Source of the DNA: JAIOSM01 sp964565415
Lineage (GTDB): Bacteria; Desulfobacterota; Desulfobacteria; Desulfobacterales; Desulfobacteraceae
NCBI GenBank assembly: GCA_964565415.1
Contig: CAZMEX010000007.1
Span: 28,394 to 92,393 of the forward strand
Length of the DNA: 64,000 nt
Reading direction: 5' to 3'
Position numbers and translations under genes: made by a program. The first letter of the stretch is position 1; each line of letters opens with the position of its first letter. The notes under the pieces were generated by a model. That model saw only the letters and a list, made by a program, of their open reading frames with translations. It did no database searches and was not told the origin of the DNA. Positions 50,458-59,089 of this stretch are shown one piece after another.

Positions 50458-51975
50458 ATGATTTTAATTTTTCCCCCGGTTGTAAAACCATGTGAACCCC
50501 CCGGGGGCGTGGCACTGCTTTCCGGAGCACTTACAAGGCACAACATTGCCCATAAGATTTATGATGCAAATGTTGAAGGACTTCTGTTTTTAATAAATTC
50601 TGATATCAAGCCCGGGTCAAGCTGGACAAGAAGAGCACTTTTACATAGAGAGAAAAATATTGCAAGTTTAAGGGATTACTCTCTGTATGACAATCTTGAC
50701 CGATATAAACAAAAACTGTTTGATACCAACAAACTTTTAAATGCCGCACTCTTGTCAAAACGCTTTAAACTTACCCTTGCAGATTTTAAGGACACCCAAC
50801 TCTCCCCTGTTAAAAGCAGCGACCTTTTATATGCTGCTGAAAATTTCAAGGAGAATCCTTTTTATGACTATTTTGAAACTTGTTTAAAAGAGAGGATCCA
50901 AAATTCAGATTCCAAATATATTGGCATTTCACTCTGTTATTTGAGCCAGGCACTCACCTCTTTTGCCCTTGCAGGCTGGCTTAAACATAATTTTAAGGAT
51001 AAGAAAATTATTTTTGGTGGAGGACTTGTCTCAACGTGGCTGAGCATGCCTGACTGGGAAAACTCCTTTTCAAAGTTTGTGGATATGTTTGTAAAAGGAG
51101 AGGGTGAAGAAAAGATATTATCCGTATGTAATATTAAGGATAAACCTGGGAGCAGATACGCTCCAGATTTTGATTTTGTTAATTGGGATTCATATTTAGC
51201 CCCGGGAAGAATCCTTCCATTCAGCTCCTCAAGGGGTTGTTATTGGCGAAGATGTAAGTTCTGCCCTGAAAAAGCCGAGAAGACACAATACACACCTGTT
51301 AAAATTTCAGAGGTCATAAAAGACCTTAAGGATATTTCCACCAGATACAAACAGGATTATGTGCATTTTATTGATAATGCAATCTCTCCTGCATTGATGA
51401 AAGCCCTTGTAAATATTGATTTACAAAAGGATATATCCTTCTCATGGTACGGCTTTGCACGCATAAGAAAAGAGCTTCAGGATATTGATTATATGAAAGC
51501 ATTAAGAAAATCAGGTTGTGTTATGCTCAACCTTGGGCTGGAGTCCGGCGACCAAGCTGTTTTAGATAAGATGGAAAAAGGAGTTGACCTTAAAGTTGCA
51601 TCCAATGTTCTTAAAGCATGCAAAACCGCAGGAATAAAAACCTATGTGTATCTTCTTTTTGGTACACCCCAGGAGAATGAAGAGTCTGCTGAAAAAACAC
51701 TTGCCTACGTAGCCCATCATGCTCCCTTTATAGATTTTATGAACCTTGCAATATTTAATCTTCCAAAATTCAGTGAAGAAGCAGAAGGCTTAAGGGTAAA
51801 ACAGTTTTATGAAGGAGATTTGTCTTTGTACTATAACTTTAAACATCCCCTTGGATGGGACAGAAAAAAAGTACGGGAGTTTCTTTTAAAAAAATTTAAA
51901 AAGAATCCCCTGATTTCACCCATAGTGGTAAAGAACCCGCCGTTTTTCACATCAAATCATGCAATGTTTTTTTAA
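50458..51975 (+). CDS. B12-binding-like radical SAM protein
   Basis: Radical SAM enzyme with an N-terminal cobalamin-binding-type domain (ILIFPPVVKPCEPPGGVALLSGAL at about 2-25; key residues Pro-Pro and Gly-Gly-Val) and a central SAM barrel. The iron-sulfur cysteines are in SSRGCYWRRCKFC: Cys261, Cys266 and Cys269, a CX4CX2C spacing instead of the common CX3CX2C. LNLGLESGDQAVLDKMEKG and YVYLLFGTPQE are barrel motifs. It is 505 residues long. It ends 20 bases before cinA. The substrate is unknown; methylation or ring rearrangement of a small molecule is typical of the class. Confidence 0.8.
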   Translation: MILIFPPVVKPCEPPGGVALLSGALTRHNIAHKIYDANVEGLLFLINSDIKPGSSWTRRALLHREKNIASLRDYSLYDNLDRYKQKLFDTNKLLNAALLSKRFKLTLADFKDTQLSPVKSSDLLYAAENFKENPFYDYFETCLKERIQNSDSKYIGISLCYLSQALTSFALAGWLKHNFKDKKIIFGGGLVSTWLSMPDWENSFSKFVDMFVKGEGEEKILSVCNIKDKPGSRYAPDFDFVNWDSYLAPGRILPFSSSRGCYWRRCKFCPEKAEKTQYTPVKISEVIKDLKDISTRYKQDYVHFIDNAISPALMKALVNIDLQKDISFSWYGFARIRKELQDIDYMKALRKSGCVMLNLGLESGDQAVLDKMEKGVDLKVASNVLKACKTAGIKTYVYLLFGTPQENEESAEKTLAYVAHHAPFIDFMNLAIFNLPKFSEEAEGLRVKQFYEGDLSLYYNFKHPLGWDRKKVREFLLKKFKKNPLISPIVVKNPPFFTSNHAMFF

Positions 51976-51995
51976 AATTTCAGGAGAATTTTCAG

Positions 51996-53237
51996 ATGAA
52001 AGTCGAAATAATATCCACAGGAGATGAACTTATAACAGGAAGTATAAATGATACAAATGCATCTTACCTTGCTTCAAAATTTCTTGAAATTGGAACATTA
52101 GTAAAAAGATGCAGTATTGTTGGAGATGATAAAAAACAGATAGCAGCAATTTTAAAAGAGGTTTCTCAAAGAGCTGATATTGTAATAGTTACAGGTGGGC
52201 TTGGACCTACCCAGGATGATCTTACAGCAGAGATTGCAGCGATTGCTTCAAAAGATAAGCTTGTTATTAATAAAGAGGCAATGTCTGACATGGAACTGTT
52301 TTTTAAGAAGAGAAATTTTAATATGTCCCGAATAAATGAGAAACAGGCATTTCTGCCATCCAGGGCTGTAATGATAAAGAACAGCTGTGGTACTGCACCA
52401 GGATTTCATATGAATTTTGGTAAAGCTGTTTTTTATTTTTTGCCCGGAGTTCCTTTGGAGATGAAGGATATGTTTACAAAAAAGGTATTGCCCAATATTA
52501 TCAAAAAATTTGCAATACAGCAGAGATTGAGAGGTAAAATTACTCTATTTAGCGTTCCTGAGTCCCTGGCTGCACAAAAATTAGCAGGGTTTGATACTAA
52601 GTTCCCCAGGTTTCAACTGGGGTTCAGAGCTGCTTTTCCAATGATTGAGATTAAATTATTATCTCCTCCAATAGAGAAAAAAGAGGATGCAAAAAAGGAT
52701 ATGGCAGGGGCAAAACTATGGGTGTTGTCAAAGTTTGATGCAGGGCAGGTGGTTTCTGATCAAGGGCTTGCAATGGAGCAGGAAGTTGCAAGACTTTTAA
52801 CGAAAAAGAGAAAAACAATTGCTGTTGCAGAGAGTTGTACAGGGGGTCTTATTTCAAACATGTTAACCAATGTTTCAGGAAGCTCAGCTTATTTTCTTTT
52901 TTCTGCTGTTACATATTCCAATGATGCAAAAATAAATATATTAAATGTAAAGCGCGATACAATCATTGAACATGGTGCTGTCCATCAAAATACAGCCGAA
53001 GAGATGGCAAGGGGTGTAATGGAAAAAGCAGGTGCTGATTATGGAATATCCACATCTGGTATTGCAGGTCCCACAGGCGGAACAGATGGAAAACCAGTGG
53101 GTACAATATGTATTGGTTTTGCTGAAAAAGGTTTTTCAAAAGCTAAAACATATTGTTTGAATTTTAATGACAGGGAACAGAATAAAAAAATATTTGCCCA
53201 TGTATGTTTGAATACTATCCGCAAAGAGCTGCTTTAA
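51996..53237 (+). CDS. cinA: CinA family protein (MoCF domain plus nicotinamide-nucleotide amidase)
   Basis: Two-domain protein. The N-terminal molybdopterin-binding-like domain (EIISTGDELITGSI, VTGGLGPTQDDLT, FLPGVPLEMKDM) is followed by the CinA C-terminal amidase domain, which deamidates nicotinamide mononucleotide. Its motif AESCTGGLISNMLTNVSG lies near residue 280 and SGIAGPTGGTDGKPVGT near residue 350. It is 413 residues long, typical. The name comes from competence induction in some bacteria; comF is present elsewhere in the window, but no competence operon is seen. The end overlaps the converging hydrolase gene by 23 bases. Confidence 0.92.
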   Translation: MKVEIISTGDELITGSINDTNASYLASKFLEIGTLVKRCSIVGDDKKQIAAILKEVSQRADIVIVTGGLGPTQDDLTAEIAAIASKDKLVINKEAMSDMELFFKKRNFNMSRINEKQAFLPSRAVMIKNSCGTAPGFHMNFGKAVFYFLPGVPLEMKDMFTKKVLPNIIKKFAIQQRLRGKITLFSVPESLAAQKLAGFDTKFPRFQLGFRAAFPMIEIKLLSPPIEKKEDAKKDMAGAKLWVLSKFDAGQVVSDQGLAMEQEVARLLTKKRKTIAVAESCTGGLISNMLTNVSGSSAYFLFSAVTYSNDAKINILNVKRDTIIEHGAVHQNTAEEMARGVMEKAGADYGISTSGIAGPTGGTDGKPVGTICIGFAEKGFSKAKTYCLNFNDREQNKKIFAHVCLNTIRKELL

Positions 53238-53928
53238 ACCATTCAAGGGTCAGCTTTTCAAAAATTTTTTGATCTTTTTTCAAGGAGGTTTGATGATCTC
53301 CATTTTCAAACAAGATAAGTTTTCTGGGCTCTTTGACACTATTATATATAGCGTGTGCATTTTCAACAGGGACAATCTCATCAGCTTTCCCATGGAAAAT
53401 TAAAACAGTGCTCATCTGTTCTGTTTTTAAAGTCAGATCAAATTGCATATTTTCTAAAAACTCAATTGGCAGATCAGGTGCAGTACCAATGGTTTTACTC
53501 TTTACTGGTGCTGCCGTAATAACTGTGGCACAGACCTTAACATCCAATTGCATCAGAGCTGAAAATGCTTCAATGCAGGTCGATCCTCCAAGGCTGCTTC
53601 CAAAAATTCCGATATTTCCAGATATATTCTGTGTCTTTTGAATATATTTCACTGCACTGATAAAGTCTGACGCTCTGTTTTTAACAGATGTATCCTTTAA
53701 AAAATCACCATGGCTATCACCGCACCCCCGATGATCAAACCTTAAATACCCAATACCATTGTTTGGGAGAAGTTGAGAAAGTATGGTCTGCTTGGCAGAG
53801 TTTTTAGAGCCTTCAAGCCCATGTGATCCTATTACGATTGGAGGAGTTTCAACTGCAGGAAGATGAAGCACCCCTTTGATAAGTATATTGTCTGCATAAA
53901 ACTCTATATTGTTTTCTGTAATTTCCAT
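53215..53928 (-). CDS. Alpha/beta hydrolase (serine hydrolase family)
   Basis: Small cytosolic alpha/beta-hydrolase. Seen are the oxyanion-type loop GSHGLEGSKN (about residues 33-42), FDHRGCGDSHGDF, the nucleophile elbow FGSSLGGST with the serine near residue 110, and the catalytic Asp in FHGKADEIVPV. The catalytic His lies in ENGDHQTSL. It is 237 residues long. There is no signal peptide. It is likely an esterase or carboxylesterase-like protein, but the substrate is unknown. It converges on cinA with a 23-base overlap and diverges from the rlmD-like gene. Confidence 0.85.
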   Translation of the reverse strand: MEITENNIEFYADNILIKGVLHLPAVETPPIVIGSHGLEGSKNSAKQTILSQLLPNNGIGYLRFDHRGCGDSHGDFLKDTSVKNRASDFISAVKYIQKTQNISGNIGIFGSSLGGSTCIEAFSALMQLDVKVCATVITAAPVKSKTIGTAPDLPIEFLENMQFDLTLKTEQMSTVLIFHGKADEIVPVENAHAIYNSVKEPRKLILFENGDHQTSLKKDQKIFEKLTLEWFKAALCG

Positions 53929-53994
53929 GACTGTACTTAATGCACTAAAAATGGTATAGAATCAAGCTTATATTCAACAAATTTTAAGGTTATT

Positions 53995-55428
53995 ATGACA
54001 ATTAAAAAACGCAAAGCATATGAGTTTGAAATAATTGATTTAGCTTTTGGTGGCAAAGGGCTTGCAAAGCCTGATGGATTTCCTGTTTTTATTGATCGTG
54101 CTCTTCCTGGCGATAAAGTTTTTGCAAAAGTTGTCAAAAAGAAAAAAAACTTTGCCGAGGCAAAGCTGATTGAGTATGTAGAAAAATCTTCTAAAAGGGG
54201 AAAACCGCGTTGTGAATATGCTGACTATTGCGGAGGCTGTAAATGGCAGGCACTCTCCTACGAAACCCAGCTTGAATATAAAAAAAATCATGTTCTGGAA
54301 TCTTTGGAACACATTGCCAAGCTTCATGATATAAAAGTCAATGATGTAATGCCTTCACCCTTAGTCTATCAATTTAGAAATAAAATGGAGTTTTCCTGTT
54401 CTGACAGGCGCTGGCTTTTGCCTGAAGAGTTAAACAACCCTGATATTAAAAAAGATTTTGGACTTGGGCTCCATGTCCCGGGAACTTTTGATCAGGTGAT
54501 TGATCTTAAAAGATGTGAAATCCAGCCGGAGCTTGGCAACAAGATTATGGAGTATGTCAGGAACTTTATCAAAGAGTCAGGGCTTAAAGCGTATGGACTT
54601 CGTTCCCATGAAGGTTTCTGGCGTTTCTTAATGTTGCGCCATTCAAGCTTTTTTGACAAATGGATGGTAAATATTGTAACAACTGAAGAGAATGATGAAC
54701 TTTTAGGAAAACTCAGCCATGGGTTGATTAAAACCTTTCCTGGGATTGACTCTGTTATCAATAATATAACTTCAAAAAAAGCCGGGATTGCCATTGGGGA
54801 ATATGAAAAAGTTCTTGCAGGTAAATCATATATTAAAGAAAAACTTGGTAATTTTACATTTATAATATCAGCCAACTCATTTTTCCAGACAAATACAAAA
54901 GCTGCTGAGAATCTATATTCAATTGTATCAAAATATGCAGCTCTCACTGGAAAAGAGAGAGTCCTTGACCTCTATTCCGGCACAGGTACTATCCCCATCT
55001 GGCTTTCCAGTGATGCAAAGGAGATAGTTGGGATTGAGATCGTTGAAAGTGCTGTAAATGATGCAAGGAAAAACGCTGAGATCAATAAAATTACAAACTT
55101 AAAATTTTTAACAGGTGACATTAAAGATATTCTGCCGATCTTGAGCAGGGCAGGTGATGATCATGCGTATGACTACCATATTGACAATAAAATTGATATT
55201 ATCATTATTGATCCGCCAAGGGCTGGGATGCACAAAGATGTTCTTTTTGAAGTCTTAAAACTTCTCCCTGAAAAAATAGTGTATGTATCATGTAATCCTG
55301 CTACCCTTGCAAGGGATCTTGAAATCCTTTGCACAAAGTATAATATCCTTGAAGTCCAGCCTGTGGATATGTTTCCCCACACTTTTCACATAGAGTCTGT
55401 GGCAAATCTGGTGCTAAAAAAAGCTTGA
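53995..55428 (+). CDS. 23S rRNA (uracil-C5)-methyltransferase RlmD-like
   Basis: RNA m5U methyltransferase of the RumA/TrmA family. An N-terminal TRAM domain (residues about 5-60) is followed by the iron-sulfur cluster motif CEYADYCGGC (Cys73, Cys79, Cys82) with a fourth cysteine in DLKRCEIQ. FSANSFFQTN-type text appears as ISANSFFQTNTKA. The SAM site is VLDLYSGTGTI, DPPRAGMH is present, and the catalytic cysteine is in VSCNPATLARDL near residue 420. It is 477 residues long. RlmD (U1939) is most likely; RlmC or a generic RumA homologue is possible. Its stop is three bases from that of the converging TauE gene. Confidence 0.88.
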   Translation: MTIKKRKAYEFEIIDLAFGGKGLAKPDGFPVFIDRALPGDKVFAKVVKKKKNFAEAKLIEYVEKSSKRGKPRCEYADYCGGCKWQALSYETQLEYKKNHVLESLEHIAKLHDIKVNDVMPSPLVYQFRNKMEFSCSDRRWLLPEELNNPDIKKDFGLGLHVPGTFDQVIDLKRCEIQPELGNKIMEYVRNFIKESGLKAYGLRSHEGFWRFLMLRHSSFFDKWMVNIVTTEENDELLGKLSHGLIKTFPGIDSVINNITSKKAGIAIGEYEKVLAGKSYIKEKLGNFTFIISANSFFQTNTKAAENLYSIVSKYAALTGKERVLDLYSGTGTIPIWLSSDAKEIVGIEIVESAVNDARKNAEINKITNLKFLTGDIKDILPILSRAGDDHAYDYHIDNKIDIIIIDPPRAGMHKDVLFEVLKLLPEKIVYVSCNPATLARDLEILCTKYNILEVQPVDMFPHTFHIESVANLVLKKA

Positions 55429-55430
55429 TT

Positions 55431-56204
55431 TTAAAACCAGGTTGTAATAACCAGCTTTATCAATGTTGCGCTTACCACAATGATGAAGAAAATTCTTACA
55501 AAACCTGTCTCTTTTAAAATTACAAGTTTTGAACCTGCAAAGGCACCTATAATTTGACCTGATCCCATACAGATTCCCACAGGAAATAATACCTTTCCGC
55601 CTATTATAAAAAATAGAAGGCTTATGATATTACTTGTGAAATTAGTATGTTTTGTAAATGCAGTTGCTTTTTTCAGGTCAAGACCCAGGATCGTCACAAT
55701 GGCTATGACCCAGAAAGAGCCGGTGCCTGGACCAAAAAAACCATCGTAGAACCCAATTGACAGACCTGCACAAATATAGAAGATGTTTTTATCTATTTTA
55801 GGTTCACCTGTTTTTGTGCCCAGTTCCGGGGTAAAAATCGTGTAAAGAAATATTGCAATTAAAAGAAGGGGAATCAACTGATTTAGAAATTGAGCTGATA
55901 TAAACTGGATGGTGGTTGTACCGATAAAAGCTCCAATGGCTGTAAAAAACATTGCAGTCTTAACAGCAGAAAAGGAGATAAGTCCTTTTCTGCTGTAATT
56001 AGCTGCAGCAGTGAAACTTCCAAAACTTGCCTGGAGTTTGTTAGTACCAAGAGCCATGTGGGGCGGGATGCCAGCTGAAAGCAGGATAGGTACGGTGATG
56101 ATACCTCCGCCTCCAGCAATTGCATCAACAAAGCCTGCAAATATACCAGTGATAAAAAAAACTAGGTAGTGAAAAAGCGTAAATGTTGTAAAATCAATAT
56201 GCAT
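55431..56204 (-). CDS. TauE/SafE family sulfite/anion exporter
   Basis: Polytopic membrane protein with the repeated TauE/SafE (DUF81) architecture. GIFAGFVDAIAGGGGIITVP (20 residues, about 18-37) begins the first half and GLSIGFYDGFFGPGTGSFW the second, with GLDLKKATAFTKHTNF between helices. There are about eight hydrophobic segments. The family exports sulfite, sulfoacetate or related anions in characterised members; which one is transported here is unknown, though sulfur metabolites would fit a sulfate reducer. It is 257 residues long. It lies 21 bases after clpB on the same strand. Confidence 0.85.
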   Translation of the reverse strand: MHIDFTTFTLFHYLVFFITGIFAGFVDAIAGGGGIITVPILLSAGIPPHMALGTNKLQASFGSFTAAANYSRKGLISFSAVKTAMFFTAIGAFIGTTTIQFISAQFLNQLIPLLLIAIFLYTIFTPELGTKTGEPKIDKNIFYICAGLSIGFYDGFFGPGTGSFWVIAIVTILGLDLKKATAFTKHTNFTSNIISLLFFIIGGKVLFPVGICMGSGQIIGAFAGSKLVILKETGFVRIFFIIVVSATLIKLVITTWF

Positions 56205-56225
56205 TCTAAGCTTTTTACAATAATG

Positions 56226-58829
56226 TTATGCTGCCGTCAACATAAGACCTTCAATGCCAGGGTCTGGATCATGGGTGAAATTTACAACCCCATTATTTTT
56301 TATCTCACCTTTTAAGAGCTTCATGGACAGAGGATTTTCAATGTACTGCTGAATTGCTCTTTTTAATGGGCGTGCACCAAACAGGGGATCAAACCCATTC
56401 TTGCTGAGAAAATCCATGGCTTTTTCATCAAGGTTTATCTCTATCTTTTTCTCCTTTAACCTCAGGTTTATCTCTTGGATCTGAAGTGTGGTTATTTTTT
56501 TAATATCTTCCATTGAAAGAGCATGGAAAGTTATAATTTCATCAATGCGGTTTAAAAATTCGGGTTTAAAGGATTGGTGTAAAGCATTAAAAACTTTTTT
56601 CTCAACATCTTTTTCATCAATCCCCTCAAGGTTTTGTATGAAGCGGCTGCCGACGTTGGATGTCATAATTATTATACTGTTTCTGAAATCTACTGTTCTA
56701 CCTTGACCATCAGTCATTCTGCCATCATCTAAAACCTGGAGCAGTACATTAAAGACATCAGAATGGGCTTTTTCTATTTCATCAAAGAGAATTACAGAGT
56801 AGGGACGTCTTCTCACTGCCTCTGTCAGATATCCTCCCTCTTCATATCCAACATACCCTGGAGGTGCTCCAATGAGCCGTGCCACTGAGTGTTTCTCCAT
56901 GTACTCTGACATATCAATTCTTACCATTGCTTCCCTGCTGTCAAACATGAACTCGGCAAGGGATTTTGCAAGCTCGGTTTTCCCAACTCCTGTAGGTCCC
57001 ATAAATATAAAGGTTCCAATGGGTCGATCAGCAGACTGCAGACCTGAACGCGCTCTTCTTACAGCATTGGAAACAGCTTCAATGGCTTTTTTTTGCCCAA
57101 TGACCTTTTTATTTATGTGTTGCTCCATATGGATAAGTTTTTCCTGCTCTCCCTTGAGCATTTTTGAAACCGGGATGCCGGTCCATGTTGATACTACTTC
57201 AGCTATATCTGATTCATCAATCTCCTCCTTAAGCATTCCACCATTCAGCTGCAGTGTATTGAGTTCACTCTTTTTTATTTCAAGTTGTTTTTGAAGATTA
57301 CCAATAGTGCTGTATTTGATCTGGGCAACCTTTTCAAGATCACCTTCTCTTTCAGCTTTTTGTGCAAGTGTCTGCTGTTTATCAATCTCTTCTCTGATCT
57401 CACGTATTGTGTGGATAAATGCCTTCTCATTTTCCCATGCTATTTTCATGGGTGCTATCTCCTCTTTCATGGAAGCTAAATTTTTCTCAAGTTTTTTAAG
57501 TCTTTCCTTTGACAATTCATCCTTCTCTTTTTTCAAAGCCTGCTGCTCAATCATTGCCTGGGTAATCTTTCGTTGTATTTCATCAATGACTCTGGGCATA
57601 CTGTCAATTTCAATCCTCAACCTGGATGCTGACTCATCAACCAGGTCAATTGCTTTATCCGGCAGAAATCGATCAGCTATGTATCTGTTGGACAATGTTG
57701 CAGCTGCAATCAAAGCAGAATCCTTTATTCGTACACCATGGTGAACTTCATATTTTTCTTTTAAACCCCTTAAAATGGAAATCGTATCCTCAATATTAGG
57801 TTCCCGGCTCAAAACAGGCTGGAACCGTCTTTCCAAGGCAGGGTCTTTTTCAATATATTTTTTATATTCATTAAGGGTTGTAGCACCCACACATCTTAAG
57901 GTACCTCTGGCAAGGGCAGGTTTGAGCATATTGGAGGCATCAACAGACCCTTCAGATGCACCTGCACCCACAACTGTATGGAGCTCATCAATAAAAAGTA
58001 TTATTTCACCTCTGGCAGCTTCAACTTCTTTTAGAACAGCCTTGAGCCTGTCTTCAAACTCCCCTCTATATTTTGCCCCTGCAAGCATTGACCCCATATC
58101 AAGGGTTATGATTTTTCGGTTTTTAAGGGTTTCTGAAACATCACCTTCAACAATTCTCTGGGCAAGCCCTTCAACAATAGCAGTTTTCCCCACCCCTGGC
58201 TCACCTATAAGAACAGGGTTGTTTTTACGTCTTCTGGATAATACCTGGACAATCCTTCTAATCTCTTTGTCTCGACCAATAACAGGATCGAGTTTGCCTG
58301 AACGTGCAAGTTCAGTAAGATCACGTCCAAACTTTTCCAGCGCCTGATATTTTTCTTCCGGGTTGGGATCATTGATGGTCTGGTTACCTCGAATACTCTT
58401 TAAAACTTCAAGTATTTGATCCAATGTAACATTGCTGTTTTCCAATATATCTTTAATTGCACCTTTAATTTTTACCATGGCAATAAAGATATGTTCCTGG
58501 CTTACATATTGATCTTTCATGGCAGAAGCTTCACTGAACGCTTTTTCAAGAATTTTATGTGATTCCTTGGAGATATAAACATCATCTTTGCCGGAATTTT
58601 GCCCGCTAACCTGCACAAGATTATCAAATAATGATTCAATTTTTTTGGAGATTGTTATAATGTCTGCTCCAATTTTATTTAAAATGGATACAGCAATACC
58701 CTCGTTTTCCTGGATCATTGCTTTAAACAGGTGAACTGGTTCAATTGCCTGATGATTGCATGTTAATGCCATGGAACGTGCATTCTCGAGAATTTCTCGG
58801 GATTTTATAGTGAGTTTTTCAAATTTCAT
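56226..58829 (-). CDS. clpB: ClpB ATP-dependent disaggregase
   Basis: Hsp104/ClpB-type AAA+ chaperone that rescues aggregated proteins with DnaK. It has an N-domain, NBD1 with Walker A GEPGVGKTAIVEGL (about residue 205-218) and the DELHTVVGAG segment, a middle coiled coil (about 410-525), and NBD2 with GPTGVGKTELAKSL and DEIEKAH near residue 680. It is 867 residues long, exactly family size. Its promoter has a TTGACA box and no visible sigma32-type CCCCAT box. The TauE gene follows directly. Assignment is secure. Confidence 0.96.
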   Translation of the reverse strand: MKFEKLTIKSREILENARSMALTCNHQAIEPVHLFKAMIQENEGIAVSILNKIGADIITISKKIESLFDNLVQVSGQNSGKDDVYISKESHKILEKAFSEASAMKDQYVSQEHIFIAMVKIKGAIKDILENSNVTLDQILEVLKSIRGNQTINDPNPEEKYQALEKFGRDLTELARSGKLDPVIGRDKEIRRIVQVLSRRRKNNPVLIGEPGVGKTAIVEGLAQRIVEGDVSETLKNRKIITLDMGSMLAGAKYRGEFEDRLKAVLKEVEAARGEIILFIDELHTVVGAGASEGSVDASNMLKPALARGTLRCVGATTLNEYKKYIEKDPALERRFQPVLSREPNIEDTISILRGLKEKYEVHHGVRIKDSALIAAATLSNRYIADRFLPDKAIDLVDESASRLRIEIDSMPRVIDEIQRKITQAMIEQQALKKEKDELSKERLKKLEKNLASMKEEIAPMKIAWENEKAFIHTIREIREEIDKQQTLAQKAEREGDLEKVAQIKYSTIGNLQKQLEIKKSELNTLQLNGGMLKEEIDESDIAEVVSTWTGIPVSKMLKGEQEKLIHMEQHINKKVIGQKKAIEAVSNAVRRARSGLQSADRPIGTFIFMGPTGVGKTELAKSLAEFMFDSREAMVRIDMSEYMEKHSVARLIGAPPGYVGYEEGGYLTEAVRRRPYSVILFDEIEKAHSDVFNVLLQVLDDGRMTDGQGRTVDFRNSIIIMTSNVGSRFIQNLEGIDEKDVEKKVFNALHQSFKPEFLNRIDEIITFHALSMEDIKKITTLQIQEINLRLKEKKIEINLDEKAMDFLSKNGFDPLFGARPLKRAIQQYIENPLSMKLLKGEIKNNGVVNFTHDPDPGIEGLMLTAA

Positions 58830-58870
58830 TTTCCCAATATCCTTTCATGAGTTTTTATGTTATTGCATAT

Positions 58871-58898
58871 AAAGTAATGCAACGGTACTGTTTGTCAA
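58871..58898 (-). promoter_or_regulatory. Leftward promoter of clpB
   Basis: On the minus strand a perfect TTGACA (58898-58893) is followed after 16 bases by TACTTT (58876-58871), which keeps the key T, A and final T. Transcription would begin about 35 bases before the clpB ATG. Its -35 box overlaps the rightward promoter at 58892-58920. No sigma32-type or CIRCE element is visible. Confidence 0.45.
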
Positions 58899-58920
58899 GA
58901 AATCAATTAAAATATATAAT
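58892..58920 (+). promoter_or_regulatory. Rightward promoter of the acyl-CoA ligase gene
   Basis: TTGTCA (58892-58897) and a perfect TATAAT (58915-58920) lie exactly 17 bases apart on the plus strand. The downstream gene starts at 59090, giving a long leader of about 160 bases. Its -35 box overlaps that of the leftward clpB promoter. Confidence 0.6.
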
Positions 58921-59089
58921 ATACGCAGCAATTTTTTTTTGTTATACTTGGATCTTATGTTGCAAATTAAAGAGGCACACCTTTTAATTATAATTCAAAT
59001 TAAGTATAGACAAATGAATAAGGATTGGCTTGTTTAAGCTGGAAATTGTTGGAATTTTTATTTTTACATAATAATAAGGAGAAACAAAG

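Noticed and set aside
53215..53237. The 23-base overlap of cinA and the hydrolase gene as a sign of frameshift
   Set aside because: Both proteins end naturally and have complete family motifs, so the overlap is taken as real tail-to-tail overlap.
58830..59089. CIRCE or sigma32 heat-shock element in front of clpB
   Set aside because: No inverted repeat of the CIRCE type and no CCCCAT-like -10 box seen; only sigma70-type boxes are supported.
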